64,000 bases of DNA. It comes from Lutraria lutraria. Lineage: Eukaryota > Mollusca > Bivalvia > Venerida > Mactridae. Positions 12,559 through 23,900 of the stretch are shown here, one piece after another. Location of the stretch: assembly GCA_964023205.1 (NCBI GenBank), contig OZ026845.1, positions 11,170,001-11,234,000 on the forward strand, given 5' to 3'. The notes below the pieces were generated by a model. It did no database searches and had not been told where the DNA came from. It saw only the letters and a list, made by a program, of their open reading frames with translations. Position 1 is the first letter of the stretch, and every line of letters starts with the position of its first letter. The position numbers and the translations under genes are program-made.

Positions 12559-12736
12559 CAGTAAATCCTGTGTTAGCGATCACCTCCAAATAAAGGCCAC
12601 ACTGTGAATTAAGGTCATTGTATTAAGAACCGTCATTGATTGTTTGGAACGAAATGACCTCCTGGTAAGGGCAACCTGTCAATAAAGGCCACATGTTGCC
12701 TTTCTCAAGGGTGGCCTTTGTTTACAAGTTTGACTG
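12559..12736 (-). mobile_element. AAAGGCC-family MITE, complete
   Basis: It is bounded by TA on both sides (12557-12558 and 12737-12738). The ends CAGTAAATCCTGTG and CAAGTTTGACTG are imperfect inverted repeats. Internal words include AATAAAGGCCAC, GAAATGACCTCC and AGGGTGGCCTTTG. A TA target duplication fits Tc1/mariner-type mobilisation; this is inference, since no transposase is present. Confidence 0.8.
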
Positions 12737-12925
12737 TATATACATCGTTTTAATTGGCACATTATCGGAATGGTTTCAGTCGAGAGACATCATTTTCTTA
12801 CGAAGTCAATATTTCTACGCGTCAGAAGTGTGGAGGAAAATAGTTTTGATAATTTGGGAGTATAAAAAATATCCGCGTCCTCTAGTATACGGCGTTGTTG
12901 ACAAATTAATCAGTAGGTCTAAGAG

Positions 12926-13035
12926 TAGGGATATAAATGCCTAGTGCTCCTGTATCTTATCTCCCCTCTCTCTGGGATGGCTTTGAAGTAATTAGTTAAC
13001 AATGGCTGTCGAATTGGCCGTTAAAGCCAAACTAT
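12926..13035 (+). repeat. Dispersed (SINE-like) repeat, 3' part, copy 1
   Basis: The words GGATATAAATG, CTCCT, TCTCTGGGATGGCTTTGAA and AATTGGCCGTTAA match the copy at 38943-39035 in the same order. It resembles the 3' part of a SINE, but no head is clear here. Confidence 0.5.
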
Positions 13036-13631
13036 GTCTTAAAATTGGTAGTATTTGCAATTTACAAAAGACTTCGGAAGATTGTAATAATAAGATGTTC
13101 CCAAAATGATACAGATGGGACCAATATCTGATCTCATTTGGCTTGTTTTCTTCATTAAAAGATAACTAACGGAAAACAAAAACAATAATTATTCAGTTTT
13201 TATTGACAAGTGTTCTTTATTTGAAGGTAGTATCTCCTAAAAATAAACAGGAACGGCTTTTAACAGAATGGTCATTATTCACAGAGTCGCCTTCATTCGG
13301 AGGTAGCCGCTAGCCGTGACAGGTTGTAGTGTATATTTAACTCATTAACTGTTTGTAGGGTTGATCTGTCGATGTTGATTTACAAATATACAAGCCTCAG
13401 TACGTTTCAGAGTTTATTCAAGTTTGAAGTATCAATTCCCATCATGCATGTTTAACCTGTATCTATTTACGTGTTTATCGTTTATGCACGACATGACAGT
13501 TCAGTATTCCTTTAATCTTGTTTCATGACACTGCACTCGGGTCTGTATCATGCTTACTGAATGTTTTTTGTAATTATTGGTTTAATAGCCCACCACAAAG
13601 AACTGTTTAACCGATTCTTGTCACATATCTA

Positions 13632-14310
13632 CGGTAGCATAAATGTGACATATGAGTGATTTATTACGTGATAGCATTGGTCAATTATTACGTGGGCATG
13701 CTATAGCTAATACGTACACACGTAATAATTAATAATTGGTCAATGAAACGTGTCGTAGTAGCTATCGCGTGTACACGTAGTAGCTATCATGGTCGCGTGC
13801 ATACGTAGTATCTATCATGGTCATGTACACACGTAGTATCTATCATTGTCGTGTACACACGTAGTAGCTATCATGGTCGCGTGCACACGTAGTATCTATC
13901 ATGGTCGTGTAAACACGTAGTATTTATCATGGTCGCCTGCACACGTAGTAGCAATCATGGTCGTGTACACACGTAGTATCTATCATGTCCGAACCTAGTA
14001 GCTATCATGTCCACACGTATTAGCTATCATGATCGTGTGTGTGTACACACGTAGTAGCTATCATGTCCACACGTAGTAGCTATCATGATCGTGTGTGTGC
14101 ACACGTAGTAGTTATCATGATCGTGTGTGTGTGCACACGTAGTAGCTATCATGATCGTGTGCACAGTTAGTATTTATCATGAACGTACGTAGTAGCTATG
14201 GCATACACACGTATTAGCTTTCGAAGACGTACGTAGTTGCCATCGTTAGGCCCTGTACCAGCTATCGTGTAGCCTCGGAATAAATAGAATATGTCCCCTT
14301 TAAGCTACCG
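13632..14310. mobile_element. CGGTRGCATAAA TIR element with minisatellite core, copy 1
   Basis: It is flanked by TA on both sides. The left end is CGGTAGCATAAATGTGACAT and the right end is ATGTCCCCTTTAAGCTACCG, its approximate reverse complement. The core (about 13740-14250) is a minisatellite of roughly 20-32 bp units built from GTGTACACACGTAGTAGCTA followed by TCATGGTC. The same ends and a related core occur at 41611-41940. No coding frame is inside. It appears to be a MITE whose body has become a tandem repeat. Confidence 0.85.
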
Positions 14311-15017
14311 TACAAATTTATTGATATCATTGTGACTTTGTTTATAAAATATCAAATGCATTATCAACATAAACATGAGTAAATGGGTCGTTTGCTCAAA
14401 CAACAAAACGTCAATAGCATAACACAGACAGATTTAACGCTCGAACTAACAATGAAGATTTAACAAAAGCGGTGATGATATAATATATTGCTTTATTTAT
14501 TTTATACAATAAACTGTTAACAGTTATCAATGGCTATCGGCAAATATTTTTAGATAGATTCCGTTCCTGAGTAATGAAAATATTTGAACAGTTAACGGTT
14601 AAACAACTATACCATCAGAAGTCACCCCGTACATCGACCAGACAGTCAGATTTTTGTCAGTTTTTTTTTTGTAAATTTTAATCTTGACGTTTATAAAACA
14701 TTCTCTATATACATGTACAAAACAATCTATCTGGCACTTCTAGGGGCAGAATTGTACTTGCCAGAAGAACATAAATATATTATACGAGACGTATCTATCT
14801 TGAACGTGCGTATAAATACGTTTATCACTGTTTAAAAATTTGATAATTATACTACGTGTACATTTTGCATATCTAGACTGTTTTTTGTATTGATAAGTCA
14901 ATCATTCTATTGATGAATAATTAACACTATATTGTGTATATACCATTGTAATATACATGCAATAATTAATGTATCGTACATACATGTATATAGCATATCA
15001 CCTTTTGATGTGGAAAT
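14311..15017. other. Intergenic, no supported feature
   Basis: AT-rich DNA without a gene or a recognised repeat. Confidence 0.4.
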
Positions 15018-15165
15018 AAAGATATTGACTGTGAGTAAAGACCATTCTTTTAAAACTGCCATTGATTAATTAGAACAAAATAACCTCCGAAAAAGGCCAC
15101 CTGTCAGTAAAGGTCACCTTTTGTCTTCCCCAAAGATTACATCTGTTCACATGTGTGACTTCACA
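15018..15165 (-). mobile_element. AAAGGCC-family MITE, degraded
   Basis: It contains GTGAGTAAAGACCATTC, AACAAAATAACCTCCG, AAAGGCCACCTGTCA and TGTTCACATGTGTGACT in family order. The 5' terminus is not recognisable. Confidence 0.6.
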
Positions 15166-15414
15166 AATTTACCGATTTCCCTTAAGATTATTAATTAAGT
15201 AATGAAATAAAACCTGACAATAAAAAAGGCTAAAACGTCTGTAGAAATAGTGTGCGTATAAATATAATTAAACTTGTGTTGTGTCCTGTCTGGTTTTATG
15301 AATAATCTATTGTATGGAAGATCTATGTGCCGGTTGACAAAACGGAACCGAATAACTCACTAGAATTGAAGTTCCGTTAATTTTTGCTATGATGAATTTA
15401 AAATTAGTTTATTC

Positions 15415-15465
15415 ATCTGTTGTTTAGCGGTCCATTCAACAGCTAAGGTCAAAGTTTATGGGCCG

Positions 15466-15542
<77 letters not shown>

Positions 15543-15803
15543 GGGAGAGAGAGAGAGGGGGGGGAGGAGAACCGGGTATTTATGTCCCTACTATTTTTTA
15601 AATAGATATTCCTGGTTCTTTATCATGCCCGGTGTAAAGCACAGATACATGCCTTGCCCTTCTTCGTGTGATTTTCTAGACATATTACTTGGATCGGTAG
15701 TTGGGATGGGGCCTTGAGAAATTCGGAAAGCGGAGCCCAGAACCGAACCCACGAGAGTTCATTTAGTAGTCCAACGTGTTACCACTTGACTTCCGACCAC
15801 CCT
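15415..15803 (-). mobile_element. tRNA-derived SINE (family S1), copy 1, with expanded GA tract
   Basis: The tRNA-like head is at the high-coordinate end. On the minus strand it has AAGTCAAGTGGTAAC (A box) and GTGGGTTCGGTTC (B box), then a body containing, on the plus strand, TTCCTGGTTCTTTAT, GTGTGATTTTCTAGACA and GGTAGTTGGGATGGGG. Three more copies lie at 58871, 60671 and 62628, all on the minus strand. This copy carries a GA microsatellite of about 95 bp where the others have a short GAGAGA stretch, so the array probably grew inside the SINE. Confidence 0.8.
15468..15566. repeat. (GA)n microsatellite
   Basis: An almost pure GAGAGA run with a few GGG interruptions, ending in a G run. It lies inside the SINE copy at 15415-15803. 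Confidence 0.95.
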
Positions 15804-16918
15804 ACAATACTATTTTTATACATAGAAATGTTTGAAAAGTTTAATGTAAATAACAGTATGAGTGCATTTAAGGAAACACACACCAGTTGAATGACAATAT
15901 TATCTAATAATTAAAATAAATCTGTTAATTTATCAATTAACATTTGGACCTTTACCGTTACCTTCTACATGAATAAGTATTGCAAAGATATATCATAAAT
16001 TATAAGTTTGAATAAAAAAATAATCGTACGATATTAACTATCAAATAAAAAACTTAATTAAGATTATTATTATGGAAATAAAACGAAGTACATGTAGTTT
16101 ACAACTAGGTTTATTTATAAGAGTAAATACGGTGTCTGGGACACATAATCGATTATAATATATTTAATAAATCTCTGTGTGGTTTAAAGCTTAAATCGCG
16201 GTCTTTAAAAAATAGAAAGTGCCATAAGAAGTGCGAACAATTCTAAAATCTATTGAATTATATTTACAGGAGTCAAATATACATTATATTAATATATAGT
16301 GTTTAATTTTTATCGTCAATCAACTCACGGATTCTCTTCAAACAACTGAATATTTTTTTATGTTTTTTTTTAGGATTTAAATTCTGACAGAAGGTAAGAA
16401 TGCTGTGTTTATCTAGATTATTTAAATTTGCTTATTCTGAGTGTATAAGGTTTATACCAAACAGCTGCAATTCGACTGTGGGTTCATTTATCGTCTGGAT
16501 TGTGCGTTTTTAGATTCGTTGTGCGTGAGATTAACATTACGTGAGTTTTTCATTTTTTAAAAGAATAATCAATCTAAATTAGCATGCGCTAAAATAATTG
16601 TAGCATTTTACATTTTTAAGATTTTTTCATGAGTTTCATAGAGATAATATTTCAATGAATAAGAATATACTATTATAGACATTTTACTTTGATAAAAAAG
16701 AAATATTTCTAATATAGTAAATCATTTTCCCTTTATGCTGACTAAGATGATGTTTGCTGGTATTATAATGAACAATCTATCCTACTTATTGTTCCGTTTA
16801 CTTGGTTTGAATGTAAATAATTTCACATGAACATATGTACTAATTGAGGGCGAGTGTATCTGCTTTTGGGGACCGGTGGTCTGTTTATTGGAACATAGTC
16901 TGTACTACAGGTCAAATT
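15804..16918. other. Intergenic, no supported feature
   Basis: Very AT-rich DNA. I see no gene. Confidence 0.4.
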
Positions 16919-17240
16919 AACCCGCCCGGTAAGCTCAGTGGTTAGAGCATTGGTCTACAGATCAAGAGATTGTGAGTTCGACCCTGGGCGAGGCTAACGT
17001 GTACAGTCCGTGACAAATGTTGACTGAATTAGATACTAGTATTACATCCTATGTTAAATTGTCCTCCACCGCTGAATTATGTAGGAAAGCTTGGTATTAG
17101 CTTGCGGGTAGAATGTTGTTAGTACTGGTTAAGGCCTACATGAAATCTAGGGAAGCTGGTTAGGATAACTGCCCGTCACGATATAACTGAAGTAATGTTG
17201 AAATGGCGTTAAATCCGATGAAATAAGTGAATAGAAACAA
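16919..17240 (+). mobile_element. tRNA-derived SINE (family S2)
   Basis: The head at 16924-16994 has an acceptor-like GCCCGGT, a D arm GCTC-AGTGGTTA-GAGC that pairs well, and a B box GAGTTCGACCC. The anticodon loop is one base short and the acceptor stem does not close, so it is not a working tRNA. The 3' end (ACTGAAGTAATGTTGAAATGG, then CGTTAAATCC) is of a type I associate with SINE 3' ends in mollusc genomes. The length of about 320 bp fits a SINE. No second copy was noticed in the window. Confidence 0.75.
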
Positions 17241-18930
17241 ATGAAATAGATGAGAAGTGAATTAATGATAAAATTGATAAAAATGATAGCACATTGTATA
17301 TACAAAAATACTAATTTATATATTATATTGTGACACCGATACGAGATATGGTCGAATAAAAGAAAGTTTAAAGCCAAACATATTTTATGTGTAATATACT
17401 ATGTTGGTTCGTAATGAGACTCTGTGACTGATCTTATATAGCTGAACGAATGAGTCAAGACAAATTATCAAAGTCAGACTGGGACGTTCAGTGTAATTTT
17501 ATTAAAAAATACTCTTCAATTATTGCTCTCAATGAGTCTCGAACTTGTGACATGAATAATAATAGGTATACCTACTTATGTCCCGACTTGTATCGTCTAC
17601 CTGTAAGTCAGTACCCCGATTCAAAATTATGCCAGATGGTTAATGACTAGTCTTGCTTGTTCGGCTTCCCAGTTGGCTGATTACTTAAACCAACTCGGAA
17701 AGGCCGTCCCCTCAGCAGTATAAAGAACTGCATTTCGTGGGCGGAAAAGCCAATTGCACAAAAATACCCCCAGTAACTTAGTAACGGCCTAATAAAAATA
17801 TCTCGCCGTCGCAAACAATCTGATAAGCTAGACTAGTTAATAGCCGATGGGTTTATGAATATTAGTAAGATTCTTAATAATTTTATAGTACTGTACCATA
17901 GATCAGACAAAATTGTGTCAATATGGTATTGGCATATGATTATTAGGCCAAAATGATTCAATGCTCTTATATAGCTATTATCAATTTAGTATGCAGTTTA
18001 TATAACCATCGTGGGAGGGCTCTTCAGGTCAGACATTTCTCCTCAAGGACTTTATATCAACACATACTCCGACAATTTTCGCGTCCTAATTATACAGACA
18101 GAGGAATGTACTGGCAATGTTTAACATTACCTCGTTGAAATTCTTTGCGGAGTATATACGTAAGTTAATAGTTTAAAGACATCAAAATCTGACTTTAAAA
18201 TATCTGTTACACATTTAGGTGACGCTATTTAGTATAATGTAAAGCAATTGTAAAAACAACTACAATTTCTTTTCTATAATTTTAATACATTGGCATTTTC
18301 AAAAACATTGACAATTTCAAGTCTTATTATTACCCTAAAAATTAATTATCTTATTATTATTATATTATTCGACCAAACGACAAATGAAAATGTATGAAAC
18401 ATCAACTTTTAAAAAAAACATAAGACGCATACCCAGAACAAAAACTCTCAAGAAAATTAAAATTCACAATAACAAAATCAGCTCAAATATTAACATTAAT
18501 ACTTTGATATTTTCAACCTCTGATAATACAATATGAACTTTATAGAGTGTTATTTGAATAAAACAGTTGCTGCTTGCATCCTTACACAAAACAACTTAAT
18601 GTACAACACAAGATTACACAATAACATTGTATTATTTAAATTTTAGAATAAAGTGTAATGTACTGTTGTAAATTAAATAAAATATTCTATAATACATCGA
18701 CACTAAGCCGTAATATGACTAATATAAGTAAGTGGATTATATTTAATGCGGCACTGAATATCACGACCTACTTTGTCTACGTTCGTTTATATATACAAAG
18801 GTCTAGTGTATTCATACCTACATTAATTACTTCATTTCCGTATATATGAAAAGCCTACCTAATTAACATATCGAACTGGACATTAATCAACTCAGCACAA
18901 ATCAAAGTGACACGACATGGCATGACTGGC
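17241..18930. other. Intergenic, no supported feature
   Basis: AT-rich DNA with short frames only, none with a recognisable product. Confidence 0.4.
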
Positions 18931-19400
18931 CTCAACTCTCAGAACCTCACCTCACCGCACTAAACCACACTGCACCGCACCACACAGTACGTTTCCTCAC
19001 TTCTCTCCGCGCCGCACCACGCCGCCCCGCCCCGCCCCGCCCCGCACCACACAGCACTGCATCATACAGTACGTTTCCTCACCTCACCTCTTCGCGCCGT
19101 GCCGCGCTGCGCCGCCCATACCCCGCCCTGCCCCGCCACGCCCCCTCATCACGCTGCACCCATACAGTACGTTTCCTAATCTCACCGCTTCGCGCCGTGC
19201 CGTGTCGCACTTCACTGTACCGCACCGCACCACAACAACACATTACAACAATGCAACAGATCACAGTATCCTAGAACATCACGACAACGCAACACAAACA
19301 CGAAACGCAACGCGACAAAAAAGGACAACAAAGTAACAAAGCAAATCTACAGAACATCACGACGCAATAAGTCAATATATGGAGCAAAGCAAAGTGCAAC
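18931..19400. repeat. Low-complexity CACC/GCCGC tract with three ~80-100 bp units
   Basis: A strand-biased, C-rich island in AT-rich DNA. ACAGTACGTTTCCT recurs at about 18984, 19066 and 19164, each followed by CTCAC and a CGCGCCG(T/C)(G/A)CC-rich stretch. Runs of CCCCG lie between. The island fades into CAACA/ACAAC repeats. The 61-codon minus-strand frame here is an artefact of the composition. Confidence 0.7.
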
Positions 19401-20279
19401 ACACCCGAATGCGACAACAACATTCAAACGTTCGTCGTTCGCAATTGGTTAAAAAATGAACATATGCATGCATGCGTGCATTGAATTGCTTCAGTTATGG
19501 CCAATCTATTCTTGAGGCAAATAATTTTCATAATGTCTAAAACAGCTCTTAAAGGCAATGAAACGTAAAGTGTACTACAAATGGCACTGTTTGCATAGAG
19601 AAATGACAATTAACAATGCATGTGGTTGATTGATTGAGATCATTAATGTATGACGAATGAGCAGGCAGAAATGTCGTACAATATGCTATGAAAATAGCCC
19701 GGAGGCGTCCGATCGTCAGGAATTGAATATTACTTTTACATGTACATACATTTACACTATTTAATGAGAAATGTCTTTGTTAATAATACCATAACAGATA
19801 AAAGACGAAGTAAATATTTAAATAAGGATAGTAAAAATGTTTGTTCTACAAGTTATTGAGTATACTGAGATACAATAAAATAGTTGTTGTGGACTCGGAT
19901 ATCGTGAAAATTCGGATACAGCGAAATTTTGACTTTCCTCTAGTGTCATTTTTCATTCGATTGCCATGAGCAAAGAAACTGTTGATATTATGAGTTTATA
20001 CTTCTACTGTATGTCGCTATAGAGGTTTATTCTGTACGCAGACACACTTCTTTTCTTAACAGCTTTTCACATTGTTTGTTCATGTGACACTACATTATCC
20101 TTATTACAATGATTTCTATTTGAGAAATTTTTCCCTGCTGTATGAGAAATCTCATGAGAAGACTTCAACTAAGAGAAATTTCATCCTAAAATATGAAATG
20201 CTTAAACTTTTACTATTGTTTGGTTTGAATAAGTAAAAGTTGCAATCAGTGGACCGTACACAACGTGATTCACAATTTA

Positions 20280-20458
20280 CAGTCAAACCTGTGAACAAAG
20301 GCCATCCCTGGGAAAGCCATCATGTGGTCTTTATTGACAGGTGACCTTTATTCTGTCATTTTGTTGTACATGTATATCATCAATGACGGTTTTGAGAGAA
20401 TGGCCTTTATACAATGGGTGACTTCATTCGGTGGTGGACGTCAATACATGTTTGACTG
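20280..20458 (+). mobile_element. AAAGGCC-family MITE, best-preserved copy
   Basis: TA flanks both ends (20278-20279 and 20459-20460). The inverted termini are CAGTCAAACCTGTGAAC and ACATGTTTGACTG. Internal words are AAAGGCCATCC, GTGGTCTTTATTGACAGGTG, AATGACGGTTTT and GAATGGCCTTTAT. It is 179 bp long. The short plus-strand frame across it is not a gene. Confidence 0.85.
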
Positions 20459-20846
20459 TATAGGAAAAGGAAATTACCTTAGAGTCGATTTAAATTTTAA
20501 AATATACGTTTTCCAGTGTAGGGTGTTATGGAGCTATGATAAATATTTTATTTCTTTATCATGATAATGCAAATATATTTTGTGCTGGTATAAAAAATGC
20601 ACGACCACTTATTGATTTTCGTTGAAAGTTGTTTAGCCAAAACTGCCGTTAAAGCTATAATATGAAATATTTGAATACTAGATATCTGTAAACAAAATAA
20701 ATATACAACTACATGTTGTTGCACAAAAGTTATTGTTATATCATTTTCTCTATTCAAACATTCTAAAAAACTATAGATACTAGTTGTATTGGCTCATAAT
20801 TGATTCTGCTGACGTTCAATACATTGCAATGATTTATACATGTGAC

Positions 20847-20874
20847 CAGAGACGTATAATATTATACGTCTCTG
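20847..20874. promoter_or_regulatory. Perfect 28-bp palindrome upstream of the 209-aa gene
   Basis: Both halves match exactly (half-site CAGAGACGTATAAT). It lies 30 bp before the first recognised exon sequence at 20905 and 60 bp before the ATG at 20935. The position suggests a regulatory or hairpin role, but this is inference; it could also be a relic of a mobile element. Confidence 0.4.
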
Positions 20875-20934
20875 ATGTGACATTACGTAATTTAATATTT
20901 TCAGATATCCCACGACTGTGGAGAGAATTTCATC

Positions 20935-20995
20935 ATGTCTGCAAGAGTTCCCTCCCTTACACCAGGTTGTCTAACTAACAGAGAACAAACGAAAG
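20935..20995 (+). CDS. 209-aa gene, exon 1 (coding part)
   Basis: Twenty codons from ATG plus one base, ending at donor AAAG|GTAAAC. Transcribed sequence may start at 20905, after a TTTTCAG acceptor-like site. Confidence 0.6.
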
Positions 20996-23900
20996 GTAAA
21001 CATTTACGTCGACGGTATGATCTTCATTTATTAATAAAAGGCTACAATGTGAATAAAGACCATTTTCTTAAAACCCGATATTAATTATTAAGAACAAAAT
21101 AACATCCGGATAAAAGCCTCCGGTCCTGTTAATAAAAACCACATTTTATCTTTCCCCTAGGGTGGCCTTAGCGTTCACATGGTTGATAAAGCCTGTATTG
21201 CCCGAGTCACTAGAATAATTATGTTGAATAAATTTCATTTTTAGAGAAAACATTCTATTTTTACCTGCAGAACCGCATTAACTTTATATCTTTATTTCTT
21301 CAGTTGATATCGGATGGCCAGAACCAATGTCCAGCAGACGTAATTTATATAGTGTCGATGATTCAGCAACAAAATCTTTGACATTGCCACCATTACAAAG
21401 AAGTGTCACAGATCTTGGTAATAAAATATCTTAACCATGATGATTTTTTAATAACGTAGTACCAATCTATCAATGACTAATTAGAGTTACCGTATCCTAA
21501 CCTAATTAAGAACGGAAACTCATGATGAAGTTGAACTTGGGTCAGCTTGGCAGTCACAGGTAACTGTATCATGAATAGATTATAAAAATTAAAAAAAAAA
21601 ATTTAAAAAAAAGATTGATTAATATGTTAACAAGGTATATTTCAACAAAAATCCCAAGATTTTTAAAGCATCAAAAAAGATTTTTGGCTAAAGATATTTC
21701 CAGTGATCGATTATATTCATAAAACATATCGTTAAAACAACATTCATGCAAAATCCCAGAGAAATCCGTCGCCTAGTTTACGAGTTATGCCACAAAATGT
21801 AAATCAATGCTTCGGGACGATCACTGAGGTGATTTTGACATCCACTAAATTTACATAAAATAGACGATAATTAGTCTTAACCGTTGTGTACAAACATAAT
21901 GAACAGCTACACTTAGAAAACACAAATGTTGGAACACATTTACCCCCATGACAATTTGTAAATTCATTACATGTGAATGTTTAAGCAATAAACAAACTTT
22001 CGGCTTTAATTTTTATCCCCGATAGACTCCATTTTGGTTCATATGACGCGGGTGCTATCCATGCAGTTTGTGACAACGATTTTCATTGGCCAATTTCAAA
22101 GGGGTTTTCCCAGGTGAAATGACGTATTTGGTTCCCGGCCAATGAAAACGAACGTTACAAAATACACTGGGATTTCTCTAGAGTCATCGACAGAATGAAG
22201 TTTTTACGTTGATATTTAGATAAAATCGGAATTTAAACGTTGAATTACATGTTATGAAGGTAAAATAATGTAAATAAATAAAGCTTTCAATGCAGGAATA
22301 TGTTTTTGTTCAATTATGGCCGTAAAAAGTATATTCATTTGCATGAATTCACCGGAATCCTTGATGAAATTGAAAAAAAAAGTCACCTCAGTGATCGTCC
22401 AGAGAATTTTCGTTGAAATATACCTTGTTAATATATTAATAAATATTTTTTTATTTTTTTTATTATCTATTCATGATACAGTTACCTGTGCTTGGCGGTC
22501 TGTAAATCGGTTAGTATTGGTGACGTTTCCACGTTTTAAATAGTTGCTACTTGTAGATATGTTCAAAACGGTGGGATGTCGCTTAACGTCTATGTATACG
22601 CATTTTTTTAAGATTTCAAATTTTAAATAAATGTTATCAGCACTTCAAAAATTATATTATAAAACATGGTTATAGTGAATTATTGGGGACCCGGATACAA
22701 TGTAATTTCTTTCCGATTCGTCACTTAGTCAGAATTTACTAACAATGTTACTCATTGACATTTACACAGGAACGCTACGTACCATGTATAAAAGACCAAA
22801 ATCACCAACACCAAACTTTACTATGATCAACAAACGCGATCCTGAATTGAGTAAACAATCCAATATTGTTGCCTTAGTAACCAAATCTCTTCCAATTCCT
22901 AACCTACTTGATAAACCAAAGAAGAAAACAGACAGAGAAAAGATTCAGAGGAAAGACCTAAGTTTATGGAAGAATGAAGTAAAAAAGTAAGTAAAACGCA
23001 TTTTTGTAACTTGAGCGATATGATAGGTATAGCGAAACCAAAGATCGATACGCAACACGTACCGCGGTACACTGTTTCAATAAAAACAATTCACTCACCA
23101 TTGACACACTTACTTAAGAACCTTGGTGTATCGGTTTTAGTTTTATTCCAAAATATGCACCGACTTCTAAGATTAGTGTTACTGTAAAACTCGATAAAAA
23201 CAAACAAAAAAGCATGACAATACCGTTTGAAAACATTTCTTTTATCTAATCTAAAACGGTGTGCATTTTCTTCAAATAGCATGTCATTTACTATCAACGA
23301 TGAAATACGACAGTACATAAAACCACGGACTGCGTTCGATTTGGTTTCTCTTCTAAGCTCTTCTAGCCGGCGTATTCTCTTCTTACGAGTCCAATCGAAC
23401 CGGCCTCTGTGTTCAGTTCTTGTTGTTTATTGTATGAATCATTTACATATTGACTACAATATTTGTTCAAGATTTGTTTCAACTTTGAAATGAAAACATG
23501 AATACCACTAACTAAAATAAATGTCTTCTGTTATATTTATTGCAAAATGAGCTGAGAATTGTTAGGTTTTTACATTTGGACACAACGATTTTCGTAGTAG
23601 TAGTAGTTCTGAGATTTTCGGCATTCTTCGTGTTTGTTCAACCATTTCCGTGCTGTTGTGTTTTGTGTGTGTGTTTTTTCATGTTGTTGTGTTTTTTATG
23701 CTGACTTCGTGACCAATCGCCATAAACGTGATAATATATCAGCTAAGATGGTTTTACTTTCTGTTATGTTACAGAGTAGTACCGACGCGCCCTCCAATAG
23801 CCCTACACTCGGATTGGAAAGCACCGCCCGCAGAATGGGACGATAGAGATCAATATATTTATGGCGCTAAACCGATGTTCTACAAAAACTTGAAATATGC

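Noticed and set aside
16924..16994. Functional tRNA gene
   Set aside because: The D arm and B box are good, but the acceptor stem does not close and the anticodon loop is one base short; the SINE 3' part follows directly.
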